Source of the DNA: Legionellales bacterium UBA2469
GTDB taxonomy: Bacteria > Pseudomonadota > Gammaproteobacteria > Legionellales > Legionellaceae
Direction: 5' to 3'
Length of the DNA: 19,142 nt
NCBI GenBank assembly: GCA_002342175.1
Contig: DDPL01000076.1
Span: 74,428 to 93,569, forward strand
The notes beneath the pieces are model-generated. The model did not search any database and was not told the DNA's origin. It saw only the letters and a program-made list of their open reading frames with translations. How positions within the stretch are numbered: the first letter of the stretch is position 1; the number at the start of each line of letters is the position of its first letter. The translations under genes were made by a program, and so were the position numbers. Shown in pieces: positions 1 to 6,852 of this stretch.

Positions 1-312
1 AAAATGAAGACGATGGAAGTTATTCAAGGCCAAGAATTCTAAAAAATGAATGAGATCATGAGAAATCTGTTTTGTTGATAACCATTGTTTGTAAGCATCC
101 TGATATTTTATAATGTCATCTTTTCTCACTAAGAATTTAAGAATATCACTAATGTCTTTTTCATTTTGTGCTTCATGGAAAAGTACTAATGCAGTTTTTT
201 GTTTACGATTGGCTAAATTCTGAAGAAATGATTCAATATCTTCGATAGCAACGCCACGTAGAAAGTCAGCGGTTATTAATAAGGGCCGATTTTCTACAGG
301 ACTATAGTACAT
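1..312 (-). CDS. Hypothetical protein, C-terminus cut off by the window edge
   Basis: An open frame of 104 codons starts with ATG at 312-310 and is still open at position 1, so only the N-terminal part is visible. A strong Shine-Dalgarno stretch (GAGGTGAG, 324-317 on the minus strand) sits 4 bases before the ATG. The gene begins 15 bases after the yhbY stop, so the two are almost certainly co-transcribed from the promoter at 635-663. The visible protein starts MYYSPVENRPLLITADFLRG, is rich in charged and hydrophobic residues in a soluble-looking pattern, and shows no signal peptide, membrane segment or cysteine motif. I do not recognise the family. The link to yhbY could suggest a role near ribosome or RNA metabolism, but that rests on position only. 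That it is a real gene is well supported; its function is unknown. Confidence 0.75.
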   Translation of the reverse strand, partial: MYYSPVENRPLLITADFLRGVAIEDIESFLQNLANRKQKTALVLFHEAQNEKDISDILKFLVRKDDIIKYQDAYKQWLSTKQISHDLIHFLEFLALNNFHRLHF

Positions 313-327
313 AAAACTCACCTCAAA

Positions 328-600
328 TTATTTGCTATCGTTGCTTTTGCGGTAAATGACAAAAGTATGACCAATATTTTGAATGAAAGTGGCTTGTAAT
401 TGTTGACACAAGGATTCAATCATTTTGTTTCTATCGTCTTTTTCCCAACCAGAAATTTTAATCTTAATACATTCATGAACATCGAGTGCGATATTGGTTT
501 CATTAACAAGCGGTTCAGTAATACCTTTATGCCCAACCAGAATGATGGGTTTTAGATGATGGGCTGATTGTTTTAATTTTTTAAGGAAGTCTTTATTCAT
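328..600 (-). CDS. yhbY: Ribosome-associated RNA-binding protein YhbY (CRM domain)
   Basis: A 90-residue protein consisting of one CRS1-YhbY (CRM) domain. It is close in size to the roughly 97-residue E. coli YhbY, which associates with pre-50S particles. The N-terminal helix (KDFLKKLKQSAHHL) leads into the strand-loop ILVGHKGITE, where GHKG is the GxxG RNA-contact loop of this family. The C-terminal half holds the expected IKIKISGWE strand and the final IGHTFVIYRKS strand. I chose ATG at 600-598. A TTG directly before it (603-601) is possible, but the ATG lies 8 bases from the weak GAG of the ribosome binding site. It is transcribed divergently from rlmE, as in E. coli, and is followed after 15 bases by the unknown left-edge gene. 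The role in ribosome assembly is family knowledge. Confidence 0.93.
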   Translation of the reverse strand: MNKDFLKKLKQSAHHLKPIILVGHKGITEPLVNETNIALDVHECIKIKISGWEKDDRNKMIESLCQQLQATFIQNIGHTFVIYRKSNDSK

Positions 601-634
601 CAAAAGTGCTCATTTATATTTTAAATTGGTGGAA

Positions 635-663
635 ATTTTATATTTACTCTTAGCATTTGTCAT
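635..663 (-). promoter_or_regulatory. Candidate sigma70-type promoter for yhbY and the gene after it
   Basis: Reading the minus strand, ATGACA (663-658) and TAAAAT (640-635) are separated by exactly 17 bases. Each matches the -35 and -10 consensus at five of six positions. A start near 628 would give a leader of about 28 bases before the yhbY ATG. This is the best promoter-like match I found in the window. It overlaps the region where a plus-strand rlmE promoter would lie. Confidence 0.6.
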
Positions 664-678
664 GTATTTTGATAAGAT
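650..678 (+). promoter_or_regulatory. Weak candidate promoter for rlmE-ftsH
   Basis: On the plus strand TTAGCA (650-655) and TAAGAT (673-678) are spaced by 17 bases, each matching four of six consensus positions. Transcription would start near 685 and include the inverted repeat at 694-711 in the leader. Two alternatives exist: TTGTCA (657-662) paired with a poor -10, or TATGAT (740-745) with no good -35, which would leave a very short leader. I saw no clear sigma32 (heat-shock) promoter, although the E. coli rlmE-ftsH operon has one. Confidence 0.25.
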
Positions 679-693
679 ATATGCAAAATGATA

Positions 694-711
694 GCTAATG
701 ATAACATTAGC
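694..711. repeat. Perfect inverted repeat in the yhbY/rlmE spacer
   Basis: GCTAATG (694-700) and CATTAGC (705-711) are perfect reverse complements around a 4-base ATAA centre. It could be a short hairpin at the 5' end of the rlmE leader or a palindromic protein-binding site. No T-run follows, so it is not an intrinsic terminator. A further copy of GCTAAT occurs at 756-761, just before the rlmE start codon. Confidence 0.6.
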
Positions 712-762
712 ATCTATTTATTGCAATTAATTTATTCATTATGATCTTTATTTGAGCTAATC

Positions 763-1386
763 GTGAAGCAATCTAAAACATCAAAACGATGGTTACAGGA
801 ACATTTTTCGGATCCATTCGTTAAGCAAGCACATGATAAAGGTTTTCGAAGCCGAGCCTACTTTAAAATTGAAGAAATTGATAAAAAAGATCATCTTTTC
901 TCAAAAGGTATGCGGATTGTGGATTTGGGTGCAGCACCTGGAGGCTGGTCGCAATATATTTCTAAAAAATATGCAGAACAAGTCGATATATTCGCGTTGG
1001 ATATGTTGCCGATGGAAGCATTACATGGCGTGCAATTCATTTGCGGTGATTTTACACAAGATGTAGTTTTGGAACAATTGATGGTTATGATTCATGATCA
1101 AAAACTAGATGTCGTTATTTCTGATATGGCTCCGAATTGGAGTGGTTGTAAACATGTCGACATTCCAAAAGCGATGCATTTATCTGAATTAGCATTCGAT
1201 TTTGCAAAATCCATGCTTAAACCAGGAGGTACATTTTTGATTAAACTTTTTCAAGGCGAAGGATTTGATGCATATTTAAAAGAGGTGCGAAGCTATTTTA
1301 AAAAAGTGAGCATGCTCAAACCGCTGGCTTCAAGAGATCGATCTCGAGAAGTATATTTACTGGCAAAACATTTTAAAAATAATTAA
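763..1386 (+). CDS. rlmE: 23S rRNA (uridine-2552 2'-O) methyltransferase RlmE (RrmJ/FtsJ)
   Basis: A 207-residue protein, matching the roughly 209 residues of E. coli RlmE, which methylates U2552 of 23S rRNA in the 50S A-site region using S-adenosylmethionine. The N-terminus (KRWLQEHFSDPFVKQA) is typical of the family. Motif I for SAM binding is DLGAAPGGWSQ at residues 54-64. The catalytic tetrad K-D-K-E maps to K35, D121 (in ISDMAPN), K161 (in LIKLFQGEGF) and E196 (in RSREVYLL), so the enzyme looks active. Translation starts at GTG 763 with a weak GAG six bases upstream; no ATG start is available nearby. ftsH follows after 98 bases with no visible terminator, the same pairing as the E. coli heat-shock operon. 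Identification is certain; heat-shock control here is not shown. Confidence 0.97.
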   Translation: MKQSKTSKRWLQEHFSDPFVKQAHDKGFRSRAYFKIEEIDKKDHLFSKGMRIVDLGAAPGGWSQYISKKYAEQVDIFALDMLPMEALHGVQFICGDFTQDVVLEQLMVMIHDQKLDVVISDMAPNWSGCKHVDIPKAMHLSELAFDFAKSMLKPGGTFLIKLFQGEGFDAYLKEVRSYFKKVSMLKPLASRDRSREVYLLAKHFKNN

Positions 1387-1472
1387 AAATGAGATATTCA
1401 TAGCTCGTACTAGCAAGTTGGGATGTTTCATAATAATATTAAAACAATAAATGTGGTTATTTTGACAATGAT

Positions 1473-1477
1473 GGGGA
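1473..1477 (+). promoter_or_regulatory. Ribosome binding site that fixes the TTG start of ftsH
   Basis: GGGGA ends 7 bases before TTG 1485-1487 but 16 bases before the first in-frame ATG at 1494. This spacing favours initiation at the TTG. The extra residues then produced (MNDMVKNL) match the N-terminus common in non-enteric gammaproteobacterial FtsH. Confidence 0.6.
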
Positions 1478-1484
1478 ATTCATT

Positions 1485-3407
1485 TTGAACGACATGGTTA
1501 AAAATCTTTTTTTATGGCTTATCATTGCACTTGTTTTGGTGTCGGTATTTAGCAATTTTAACCCACACGCGGGCTCGGTTGATAAGGTCTCTTATTCTCA
1601 ATTTCTAAAAGATCTTAAACAGGGCAGCGTACAAAGTGTGATGGTGGAAGATGATAAATTAATTCGTGGCGTCACAAAAAATAATCGAAGTTTTGTTACT
1701 TTTATGCCCCTGCCGGATTTTGCATTGTTGGATGAGTTGATAAAGCATAATGTTGATGTCAATGGTCAGGAAAAACAACAAGAAGGCTTTTTAATGCATC
1801 TTTTTGTTAATTGGTTTCCGATGTTTCTACTCATCGCTGTATGGGTATTCTTTATGCGCCAAATGCAAGGCGGCGGCGGAAAAGGTGCTATGTCTTTTGG
1901 TCGTTCTCGCGCTCGATTGTTGGGTGAGGATCAAGTTAAAGTCAATTTTTCAAATGTTGCTGGGGTTGATGAAGCCAAAGAGGAAGTGAAAGAATTGGTT
2001 GATTTCTTGAGAGAACCCACAAAGTTCCAAAAATTAGGTGGGCGTATTCCTCGAGGTGTTTTATTGGTCGGATCGCCTGGAACAGGTAAAACTTTGTTAG
2101 CTAAAGCGGTGGCTGGTGAAGCCAAAGTGCCTTTTTTTACAATCTCTGGGTCAGATTTTGTGGAAATGTTTGTAGGTGTCGGTGCTTCTCGTGTTCGCGA
2201 TATGTTTGACCAAGCAAAAAAACAGGCGCCATGTATTATTTTTATTGATGAAATTGATGCTGTTGGACGTCATCGCGGCGCTGGGTTAGGTGGTGGGCAT
2301 GATGAACGAGAACAAACATTAAATCAACTGTTGGTTGAAATGGATGGATTTGAAGGGAATGAAGGTGTAATTGTCATCGCAGCAACTAATCGACCAGATG
2401 TATTAGATCCTGCATTGTTAAGACCGGGGCGTTTTGATCGCCAAGTCGTCGTTCCTTTACCCGATATTCGTGGACGGGAACAAATCTTACAAGTCCATAT
2501 GCAAGCTGTTCCTATAGACAAAGATGTCAATGTACTCAGCATTGCTCGAGGAACCCCGGGTTTTTCTGGAGCAGATTTGGCAAATTTAGTCAATGAAGCC
2601 GCTTTGTTTGCTGCGCGCGCCAATAAAAAGAAAGTGGACATGCTGGAGATGGATAAAGCCAAAGATAAAATTATGATGGGCGCAGAGCGACGCTCAATGG
2701 TCATGGATGATCAGGAGAAAAAATTAACGGCTTACCACGAAGCAGGGCATGCGATTGTTGGTTTAAAAGTTCCCGAGCATGACCCTGTTTATAAAGTCAC
2801 GATCATTCCGCGTGGCCGGGCACTTGGTGTAACAATGTTTTTACCCGAACAAGATAGGTACAGTCATACGCGCCAACGGTTAGAAAGCCAGCTTGCAAGT
2901 ATGTTTGGTGGCAGAGTTGCGGAAGAGCTTATCTTTGGTGATATGGGTGTTACAACCGGTGCTTCGAATGATATTGCGCGTGCCACAGAAATTGCTCGAA
3001 AAATGGTGACCTCCTGGGGATTATCGGCTTTGGGGCCGCGTGCATTTGGCCAAGAGGAGGGTGAGGTATTTCTAGGTCGCTCTGTTCAGCAAAGTAAAGA
3101 AATGTCAGATACGACAGCAGACCATATTGATAAGGAAGTACAAGCGATTGTTGATAGAAACTACAAGAAAGCAAAAGATATTCTGAAGAAGAATATGGAC
3201 AAATTACATTTGATGGCAGATTTTTTAATTAAATTTGAGACAATTGATTTTCCACAAATTCAAAAAATCATGTCAGGAGAGCTTAAACATGTACCAAATG
3301 ATATTGGAACGTCAACCTATGTCGAAACAAATTCAGAAGGCTTGGATGTGATTGCCAGACAAGCCAAGAAAAATAAGAAATCAACACCACCTGTTGTTGA
3401 AGAGTAG
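1485..3407 (+). CDS. ftsH: ATP-dependent zinc metalloprotease FtsH
   Basis: A 640-residue inner-membrane AAA+ protease that degrades misassembled membrane proteins and regulators such as sigma32 and LpxC in E. coli. Domain order: membrane segment at about 7-25, periplasmic domain, second membrane segment at about 107-124, the glycine-rich [16 protein letters not shown] linker, AAA domain, then protease domain. Walker A is GSPGTGKT (196-203), Walker B IIFIDEID (251-258), and the pore motif FVEMFVG follows at about 225-231. The second region of homology spans about 301-320. The zinc site HEAGH is at 418-422 (H418, H422), with D496 of TGASNDI as third ligand. Walker A carries Ser where E. coli has the first Pro of GPPGTGKT. 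The C-terminal tail is short and ends PPVVEE. It lies between rlmE and folP as in E. coli; the start is TTG. Confidence 0.98.
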   Translation: MNDMVKNLFLWLIIALVLVSVFSNFNPHAGSVDKVSYSQFLKDLKQGSVQSVMVEDDKLIRGVTKNNRSFVTFMPLPDFALLDELIKHNVDVNGQEKQQEGFLMHLFVNWFPMFLLIAVWVFFMRQMQGGGGKGAMSFGRSRARLLGEDQVKVNFSNVAGVDEAKEEVKELVDFLREPTKFQKLGGRIPRGVLLVGSPGTGKTLLAKAVAGEAKVPFFTISGSDFVEMFVGVGASRVRDMFDQAKKQAPCIIFIDEIDAVGRHRGAGLGGGHDEREQTLNQLLVEMDGFEGNEGVIVIAATNRPDVLDPALLRPGRFDRQVVVPLPDIRGREQILQVHMQAVPIDKDVNVLSIARGTPGFSGADLANLVNEAALFAARANKKKVDMLEMDKAKDKIMMGAERRSMVMDDQEKKLTAYHEAGHAIVGLKVPEHDPVYKVTIIPRGRALGVTMFLPEQDRYSHTRQRLESQLASMFGGRVAEELIFGDMGVTTGASNDIARATEIARKMVTSWGLSALGPRAFGQEEGEVFLGRSVQQSKEMSDTTADHIDKEVQAIVDRNYKKAKDILKKNMDKLHLMADFLIKFETIDFPQIQKIMSGELKHVPNDIGTSTYVETNSEGLDVIARQAKKNKKSTPPVVEE

Positions 3408-3424
3408 TATTGTAATTTACTTAA

Positions 3425-4282
3425 ATGGATGCGCATCAATTTAAAAATTGGCTTGCTGGTTATCAAAGAGAAAACATAATTTCGCCATTGATAATGGGCA
3501 TTGCCAATGCTACACCGGACTCATTTTCTGATGGGTGCGTCAGTATCACAATCGTGCAAATGGTTGAAAAGATCATGACAATGATAAGCGATGGTGCGGA
3601 TATTATTGATATTGGCGGGGAATCAACAAGACCCGGCGCCCGGCCCGTTCCGCTAGACGAAGAATTAAAGCGTGTCATTCCCCTTATCAAATCCTTAAGA
3701 CAAGAAACCAATGTTTGTATTTCTGTCGATACATATAAGTCTGAAGTGATGAAAGCAGCCCTAGATGCAGGGGCAAATATGATTAATGATGTCAATGGAT
3801 TGCGCTGTCCTGAAGCGCTAAAGGTGATGGTATCTTACCAGGTACCTGTTTGTGTGATGCATATGAGGGGAAGACCGCAAACTATGCAAAATCAATTAAG
3901 TGAAGAAATGGATATGGTGATGTTGATTAATCAATTTTTTCAGCAGAAAGTCCATGAATTGTTAGATAAAGGAATACAACTTGAAAATATCATTATTGAT
4001 CCTGGTATTGGATTTGGAAAAACATTTCAACAAAACATTAATATTATCCATCATCTAGATAAGTTTTTGGTTCATAAATGTCCATTGCTACTCGGTGTTT
4101 CTAGAAAAAGTATGATAGGATATGCATTAAATCGCCCGGTAAACGAACGCTTATATGGCTCTCTCGCTTCAAATGTTTTTGGATTTTTAAATGGGGCTAA
4201 AATATTTAGAACACATGATGTACGAGCAACTAAGGATGCGATTACCATGGCAGACATATTGAATAATTTTAAAAGTCTTTAG
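3425..4282 (+). CDS. folP: Dihydropteroate synthase FolP
   Basis: A 285-residue cytoplasmic TIM-barrel enzyme that condenses 6-hydroxymethyl-dihydropterin pyrophosphate with p-aminobenzoate in folate synthesis; it is the sulfonamide target. The active-site loop MGIANATPDSFSDG starts at residue 24 with N28. GGESTRPGA (64-72), D102 (SVDTYKSEV), N121 (MINDVNG), D192 (IIDPGIGFGK), K228 (GVSRKSMIG) and R262/H264 (FRTHDV) match the pterin and substrate ligands known in E. coli FolP. Cys38 follows FSDG where a second Gly is usual. The start is ATG 3425, directly preceded by an in-frame TAA. The 17 bases after the ftsH stop contain no recognisable Shine-Dalgarno, so translation may depend on coupling to ftsH. 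The stop overlaps the glmM ribosome binding site. Confidence 0.97.
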   Translation: MDAHQFKNWLAGYQRENIISPLIMGIANATPDSFSDGCVSITIVQMVEKIMTMISDGADIIDIGGESTRPGARPVPLDEELKRVIPLIKSLRQETNVCISVDTYKSEVMKAALDAGANMINDVNGLRCPEALKVMVSYQVPVCVMHMRGRPQTMQNQLSEEMDMVMLINQFFQQKVHELLDKGIQLENIIIDPGIGFGKTFQQNINIIHHLDKFLVHKCPLLLGVSRKSMIGYALNRPVNERLYGSLASNVFGFLNGAKIFRTHDVRATKDAITMADILNNFKSL

Positions 4283-4291
4283 GAACTTTGG

Positions 4292-5635
4292 ATGAATAAA
4301 AAATATTTTGGAACAGATGGAATTCGTGGTCATGTCGGAGGCACAGTGATTCACCCAGAGTTTATGTTAAGGTTGGGCTGGGCACTTGGTCGTGTTTTGG
4401 GACAAAACCAGCGGAAAAAAGTCTTGATTGGTAAAGACACACGGATATCAGGATATATGATTGAATCAGCACTCGAGGCAGGATTGTCTGCGGCTGGTGT
4501 CGATGTTCGCCTGTTGGGGCCAATGCCTACCCCTGCAATCGCATATTTAACACAAACCTTTCGAGCCAGTGCAGGTGTGGTTATCAGCGCGTCGCATAAT
4601 CCATTTGAAGACAATGGCATTAAATTCTTTGATGCGAACGGCGGTAAATTCCCTGACGAAATGGAGTTGGCAATTGAAAAGGAACTTTCAAAGCCATTTG
4701 ACTTGGTTCCCTCATCTGCGCTAGGAAAAGCAAGTCGCATTCCTGATGCTTCTGGAAGATATATCGAGTTTTGTAAATCGACGATTCCGTCCTTGACAAG
4801 GTTACATGGTGTAAAAATTGTGATTGATTGTGCCAATGGAGCAACTTATCATATTGCACCAAATGTATTTCGTGAGTTGGGTGCAGAAGTCATTGTGATT
4901 GCTGATAGACCCGATGGTTTTAATATCAATAAAGAATGTGGTTCAACACATCCGGAAAAACTAAGACAACAGGTTTTAGAGCATCAAGCTGATGTTGGTT
5001 TGGCATTTGATGGTGATGGCGATAGGATTATCATGGTTGATCACAACGGTCAAATTGTCAATGGCGATGGCTTGTTGTATTTGATTGCGATGGAGCGACA
5101 TCAAAAAAACCGACTACATGGTGGTATCGTCGGGACATTAATGTCGAATATGGGATTGGAGTTAAAATTAAAATCCATGAATGTGCCATTCATCAGAACA
5201 AATGTTGGCGATAGATATGTTTTATCAGCACTCAAAGAACAAAATTGGAAAATTGGTGGAGAAACTTCGGGACATATCGTTTGCCTAGACAAAACAACAA
5301 CCGGAGATGGTATTATATCAGCACTTCAAGTCTTATCGCATATGGTGCATGAACAGCAATCTTTGGCCGACTTAATGAATACCATCAATTTGTTCCCACA
5401 AGTATTATTAAATATAAAAACCGAAGATTCACATCAATTAATGAATAATCCGCAAATTAAACGTGAATTTGAAAAGCATTCTTCAGAACTTGAGGGCCGA
5501 GGTCGCATACTTGTTCGACCATCTGGAACCGAACCACTGTTAAGAATTTTGCTTGAAGGTGAAGATGAAAATGAAATCAATCACCGGCGCATCGAGATTG
5601 AGCAAGTTATTGGACAACAGGGACCTATCTCATAA
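4292..5635 (+). CDS. glmM: Phosphoglucosamine mutase GlmM
   Basis: A 447-residue alpha-D-phosphohexomutase (E. coli 445) that converts glucosamine-6-phosphate to glucosamine-1-phosphate, feeding UDP-GlcNAc for peptidoglycan and lipopolysaccharide. The four family motifs are present in order. The catalytic serine loop ISASHNPF has phospho-Ser S101. The metal-binding DGDGDR starts at D240 (D240, D242, D244). The sugar-specificity loop GGETSGH is at 322-328, and the phosphate-binding RPSGTEP at 409-415. The N-terminal KYFGTDGIRG is typical of GlmM rather than of phosphomannomutases. The ribosome binding site AGGA (4281-4284) overlaps the folP TAG stop and lies 7 bases before the ATG, so the two genes are probably coupled. 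tpiA follows 9 bases after the stop. Confidence 0.98.
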   Translation: MNKKYFGTDGIRGHVGGTVIHPEFMLRLGWALGRVLGQNQRKKVLIGKDTRISGYMIESALEAGLSAAGVDVRLLGPMPTPAIAYLTQTFRASAGVVISASHNPFEDNGIKFFDANGGKFPDEMELAIEKELSKPFDLVPSSALGKASRIPDASGRYIEFCKSTIPSLTRLHGVKIVIDCANGATYHIAPNVFRELGAEVIVIADRPDGFNINKECGSTHPEKLRQQVLEHQADVGLAFDGDGDRIIMVDHNGQIVNGDGLLYLIAMERHQKNRLHGGIVGTLMSNMGLELKLKSMNVPFIRTNVGDRYVLSALKEQNWKIGGETSGHIVCLDKTTTGDGIISALQVLSHMVHEQQSLADLMNTINLFPQVLLNIKTEDSHQLMNNPQIKREFEKHSSELEGRGRILVRPSGTEPLLRILLEGEDENEINHRRIEIEQVIGQQGPIS

Positions 5636-5644
5636 GGAATTATA

Positions 5645-6391
5645 ATGACGGTTAAAAAAAAATGGGTCATGGCAAATTGGAAGATGAATGGTTCCTTGGA
5701 AATGACTGAGGACTATATTAAGCAATTAAATGGTTTACATCTTCAGGATAATCATACCGAGATAGTGATTTTCCCCCCAGCGATTTATTTGCAGATGTTT
5801 CAACATCAATTAAACAATCATATCTGTAAGTATGGAGCTCAAAACGTGCACTCAGAAGCGAAAGGAGCATACACTGGAGAGTTGTCTGCTGACATGTTAA
5901 AAGCCTTTGGATGTGATTACGTATTGGTTGGACATTCTGAACGACGACATGTTTTCGGAGAAGATGATATTTTTATAGCAAAAAAATTCCACAATATAAA
6001 AAGTCATGATATGATACCTGTGATTTGCATTGGAGAGACGCTGAGCGAATATCAAACAGGAAAAACGAAGTCGGTTTTGGAACGTCAGTTACAGAGTTTA
6101 AATCACGATTTACAATCTTGCATTATTGCTTATGAGCCTGTTTGGGCTATAGGTACGGGACTGCGCCCAACAAATCAAGAATTAGAAAAAACATTTAACG
6201 ATATTAAAGAAATCATCATAAAATTAAATGTTAAATATAAAGATGTTCCGATGTTGTATGGTGGTAGTGTTACAGCAGAGAATATTAAGACAATTATGAG
6301 TATAGATGCTTGCCAAGGCGTTTTGGTTGGAGGAGCATCATTAGATATAACACAAATGTTGGAAATCATAGAATGTATCACTTATTGTTAA
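5645..6391 (+). CDS. tpiA: Triose-phosphate isomerase TpiA
   Basis: A 248-residue cytoplasmic TIM-barrel enzyme interconverting dihydroxyacetone phosphate and glyceraldehyde-3-phosphate in glycolysis and gluconeogenesis. Catalytic residues are N11 and K13 in ANWKMNG, electrophile H97 in VLVGHSERR, and base E164 in AYEPVWAIGTG. The phosphate-binding LYGGSV and the GVLVGGASL loop near the C-terminus are intact. The AAGGA ribosome binding site at 5634-5638 overlaps the glmM stop. The last 19 bases overlap the start of secG in another frame. Placement between glmM and secG is known from pseudomonads and related lineages; E. coli keeps tpiA elsewhere. Confidence 0.98.
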   Translation: MTVKKKWVMANWKMNGSLEMTEDYIKQLNGLHLQDNHTEIVIFPPAIYLQMFQHQLNNHICKYGAQNVHSEAKGAYTGELSADMLKAFGCDYVLVGHSERRHVFGEDDIFIAKKFHNIKSHDMIPVICIGETLSEYQTGKTKSVLERQLQSLNHDLQSCIIAYEPVWAIGTGLRPTNQELEKTFNDIKEIIIKLNVKYKDVPMLYGGSVTAENIKTIMSIDACQGVLVGGASLDITQMLEIIECITYC

Positions 6392-6690
6392 TATTACATC
6401 TTATTGTTGCGGTTATGCTGATTGTATTGGTTTTAATTCAGCAAGGCAAAGGATCTGAAATGGGTGCCGCCTTTGGTTCAGGTGCATCTGCAACAGTATT
6501 TGGAAGCCAAGGAACAGGTGGCTTCTTATTTAAGTTAACAGGCTTTTTATTATTAACTTTTTTTGCGACAAGCTTGCTATTGTCGGCCTCTGTGTCGTAC
6601 AATCAACACAGCTTAAAACAAGGTCAACAAACACCTTTTGAAGTAGAGCAATCGAATAAAAAAATACTTCCAGTACCGCAATCTTCATAA
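6373..6690 (+). CDS. secG: Protein translocase subunit SecG
   Basis: A 105-residue inner-membrane protein, the small auxiliary subunit of the SecYEG channel. The first membrane helix (about 3-21) ends in LVLIQQGKG. The conserved cytoplasmic loop GSEMGAAFGSGASATVFGS follows, then a second helix at about 50-69. The hydrophilic tail ends at a TAA. Start choice: ATG 6373 gives MYHLLLILH, matching the family N-terminus, with a TTGGAA purine stretch 8 bases upstream. An upstream in-frame TTG at 6310 would add 21 residues from inside tpiA with no family match. The start lies 19 bases inside tpiA, implying translational coupling. It is followed by tRNA-Leu, the same secG-leuU neighbourhood as in E. 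coli. Confidence 0.95.
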   Translation: MYHLLLILHLIVAVMLIVLVLIQQGKGSEMGAAFGSGASATVFGSQGTGGFLFKLTGFLLLTFFATSLLLSASVSYNQHSLKQGQQTPFEVEQSNKKILPVPQSS

Positions 6691-6729
6691 GAACAAATGA
6701 GGTTTTGGAAGACTCTGTAAGTGTGTAAT

Positions 6730-6814
6730 GCCGAAGTGGTGGAATTGGTAGACACGCCGTCTTGAGGGGGCGGTGGAGAAATCCGTGCCGGTTCGAGTCC
6801 GGCCTTCGGTACCA
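6730..6814 (+). tRNA. tRNA-Leu(GAG), reads CUC/CUU
   Basis: An 85-base tRNA with encoded CCA (6812-6814). The acceptor stem pairs GCCGAAG (6730-6736) with CTTCGGT (6804-6810), with one G-U at the first pair. There is a 3-bp D stem with an AATTGGTAGA loop. The anticodon stem CCGTC/GGCGG has loop TTGAGGG, giving anticodon GAG at 6764-6766. The long class II variable arm (GGA-GAAA-TCC) fits leucine. The T stem GCCGG/CCGGC carries loop TTCGAGT. It sits 39 bases after secG and 38 bases before nuoA, like leuU after secG in E. coli, and no clear promoter of its own is visible. Processing from a longer transcript is therefore likely. Confidence 0.97.
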
Positions 6815-6852
6815 TTTTTTGAACTTAAATTGCGAATAAGTTTAGGAGCACT

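Noticed and set aside
1462..1467. Perfect TTGACA -35 hexamer before ftsH
   Set aside because: A -10 at 17 bases would fall on the start codon (TTGAAC), with no match to TATAAT, so it cannot drive ftsH.
1387..1484. Terminator or heat-shock promoter between rlmE and ftsH
   Set aside because: I found only short A-T stems and no sigma32-like CTTGAAA/CCCCAT pair, so nothing could be supported.
2324..2704. A 126-codon minus-strand open frame inside ftsH
   Set aside because: Antisense to the highly conserved AAA domain, with low-complexity Ser/Thr/Ala composition typical of a shadow frame.
4351..4836. A 161-codon minus-strand open frame inside glmM
   Set aside because: It lies wholly antisense to a confident gene, has no recognisable domain or good ribosome binding site, and looks like a codon-usage shadow.
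6310..6372. Longer secG start at TTG 6310
   Set aside because: The added 21 residues come from inside tpiA, match nothing in SecG, and ATG 6373 gives the family N-terminus with a plausible binding site.
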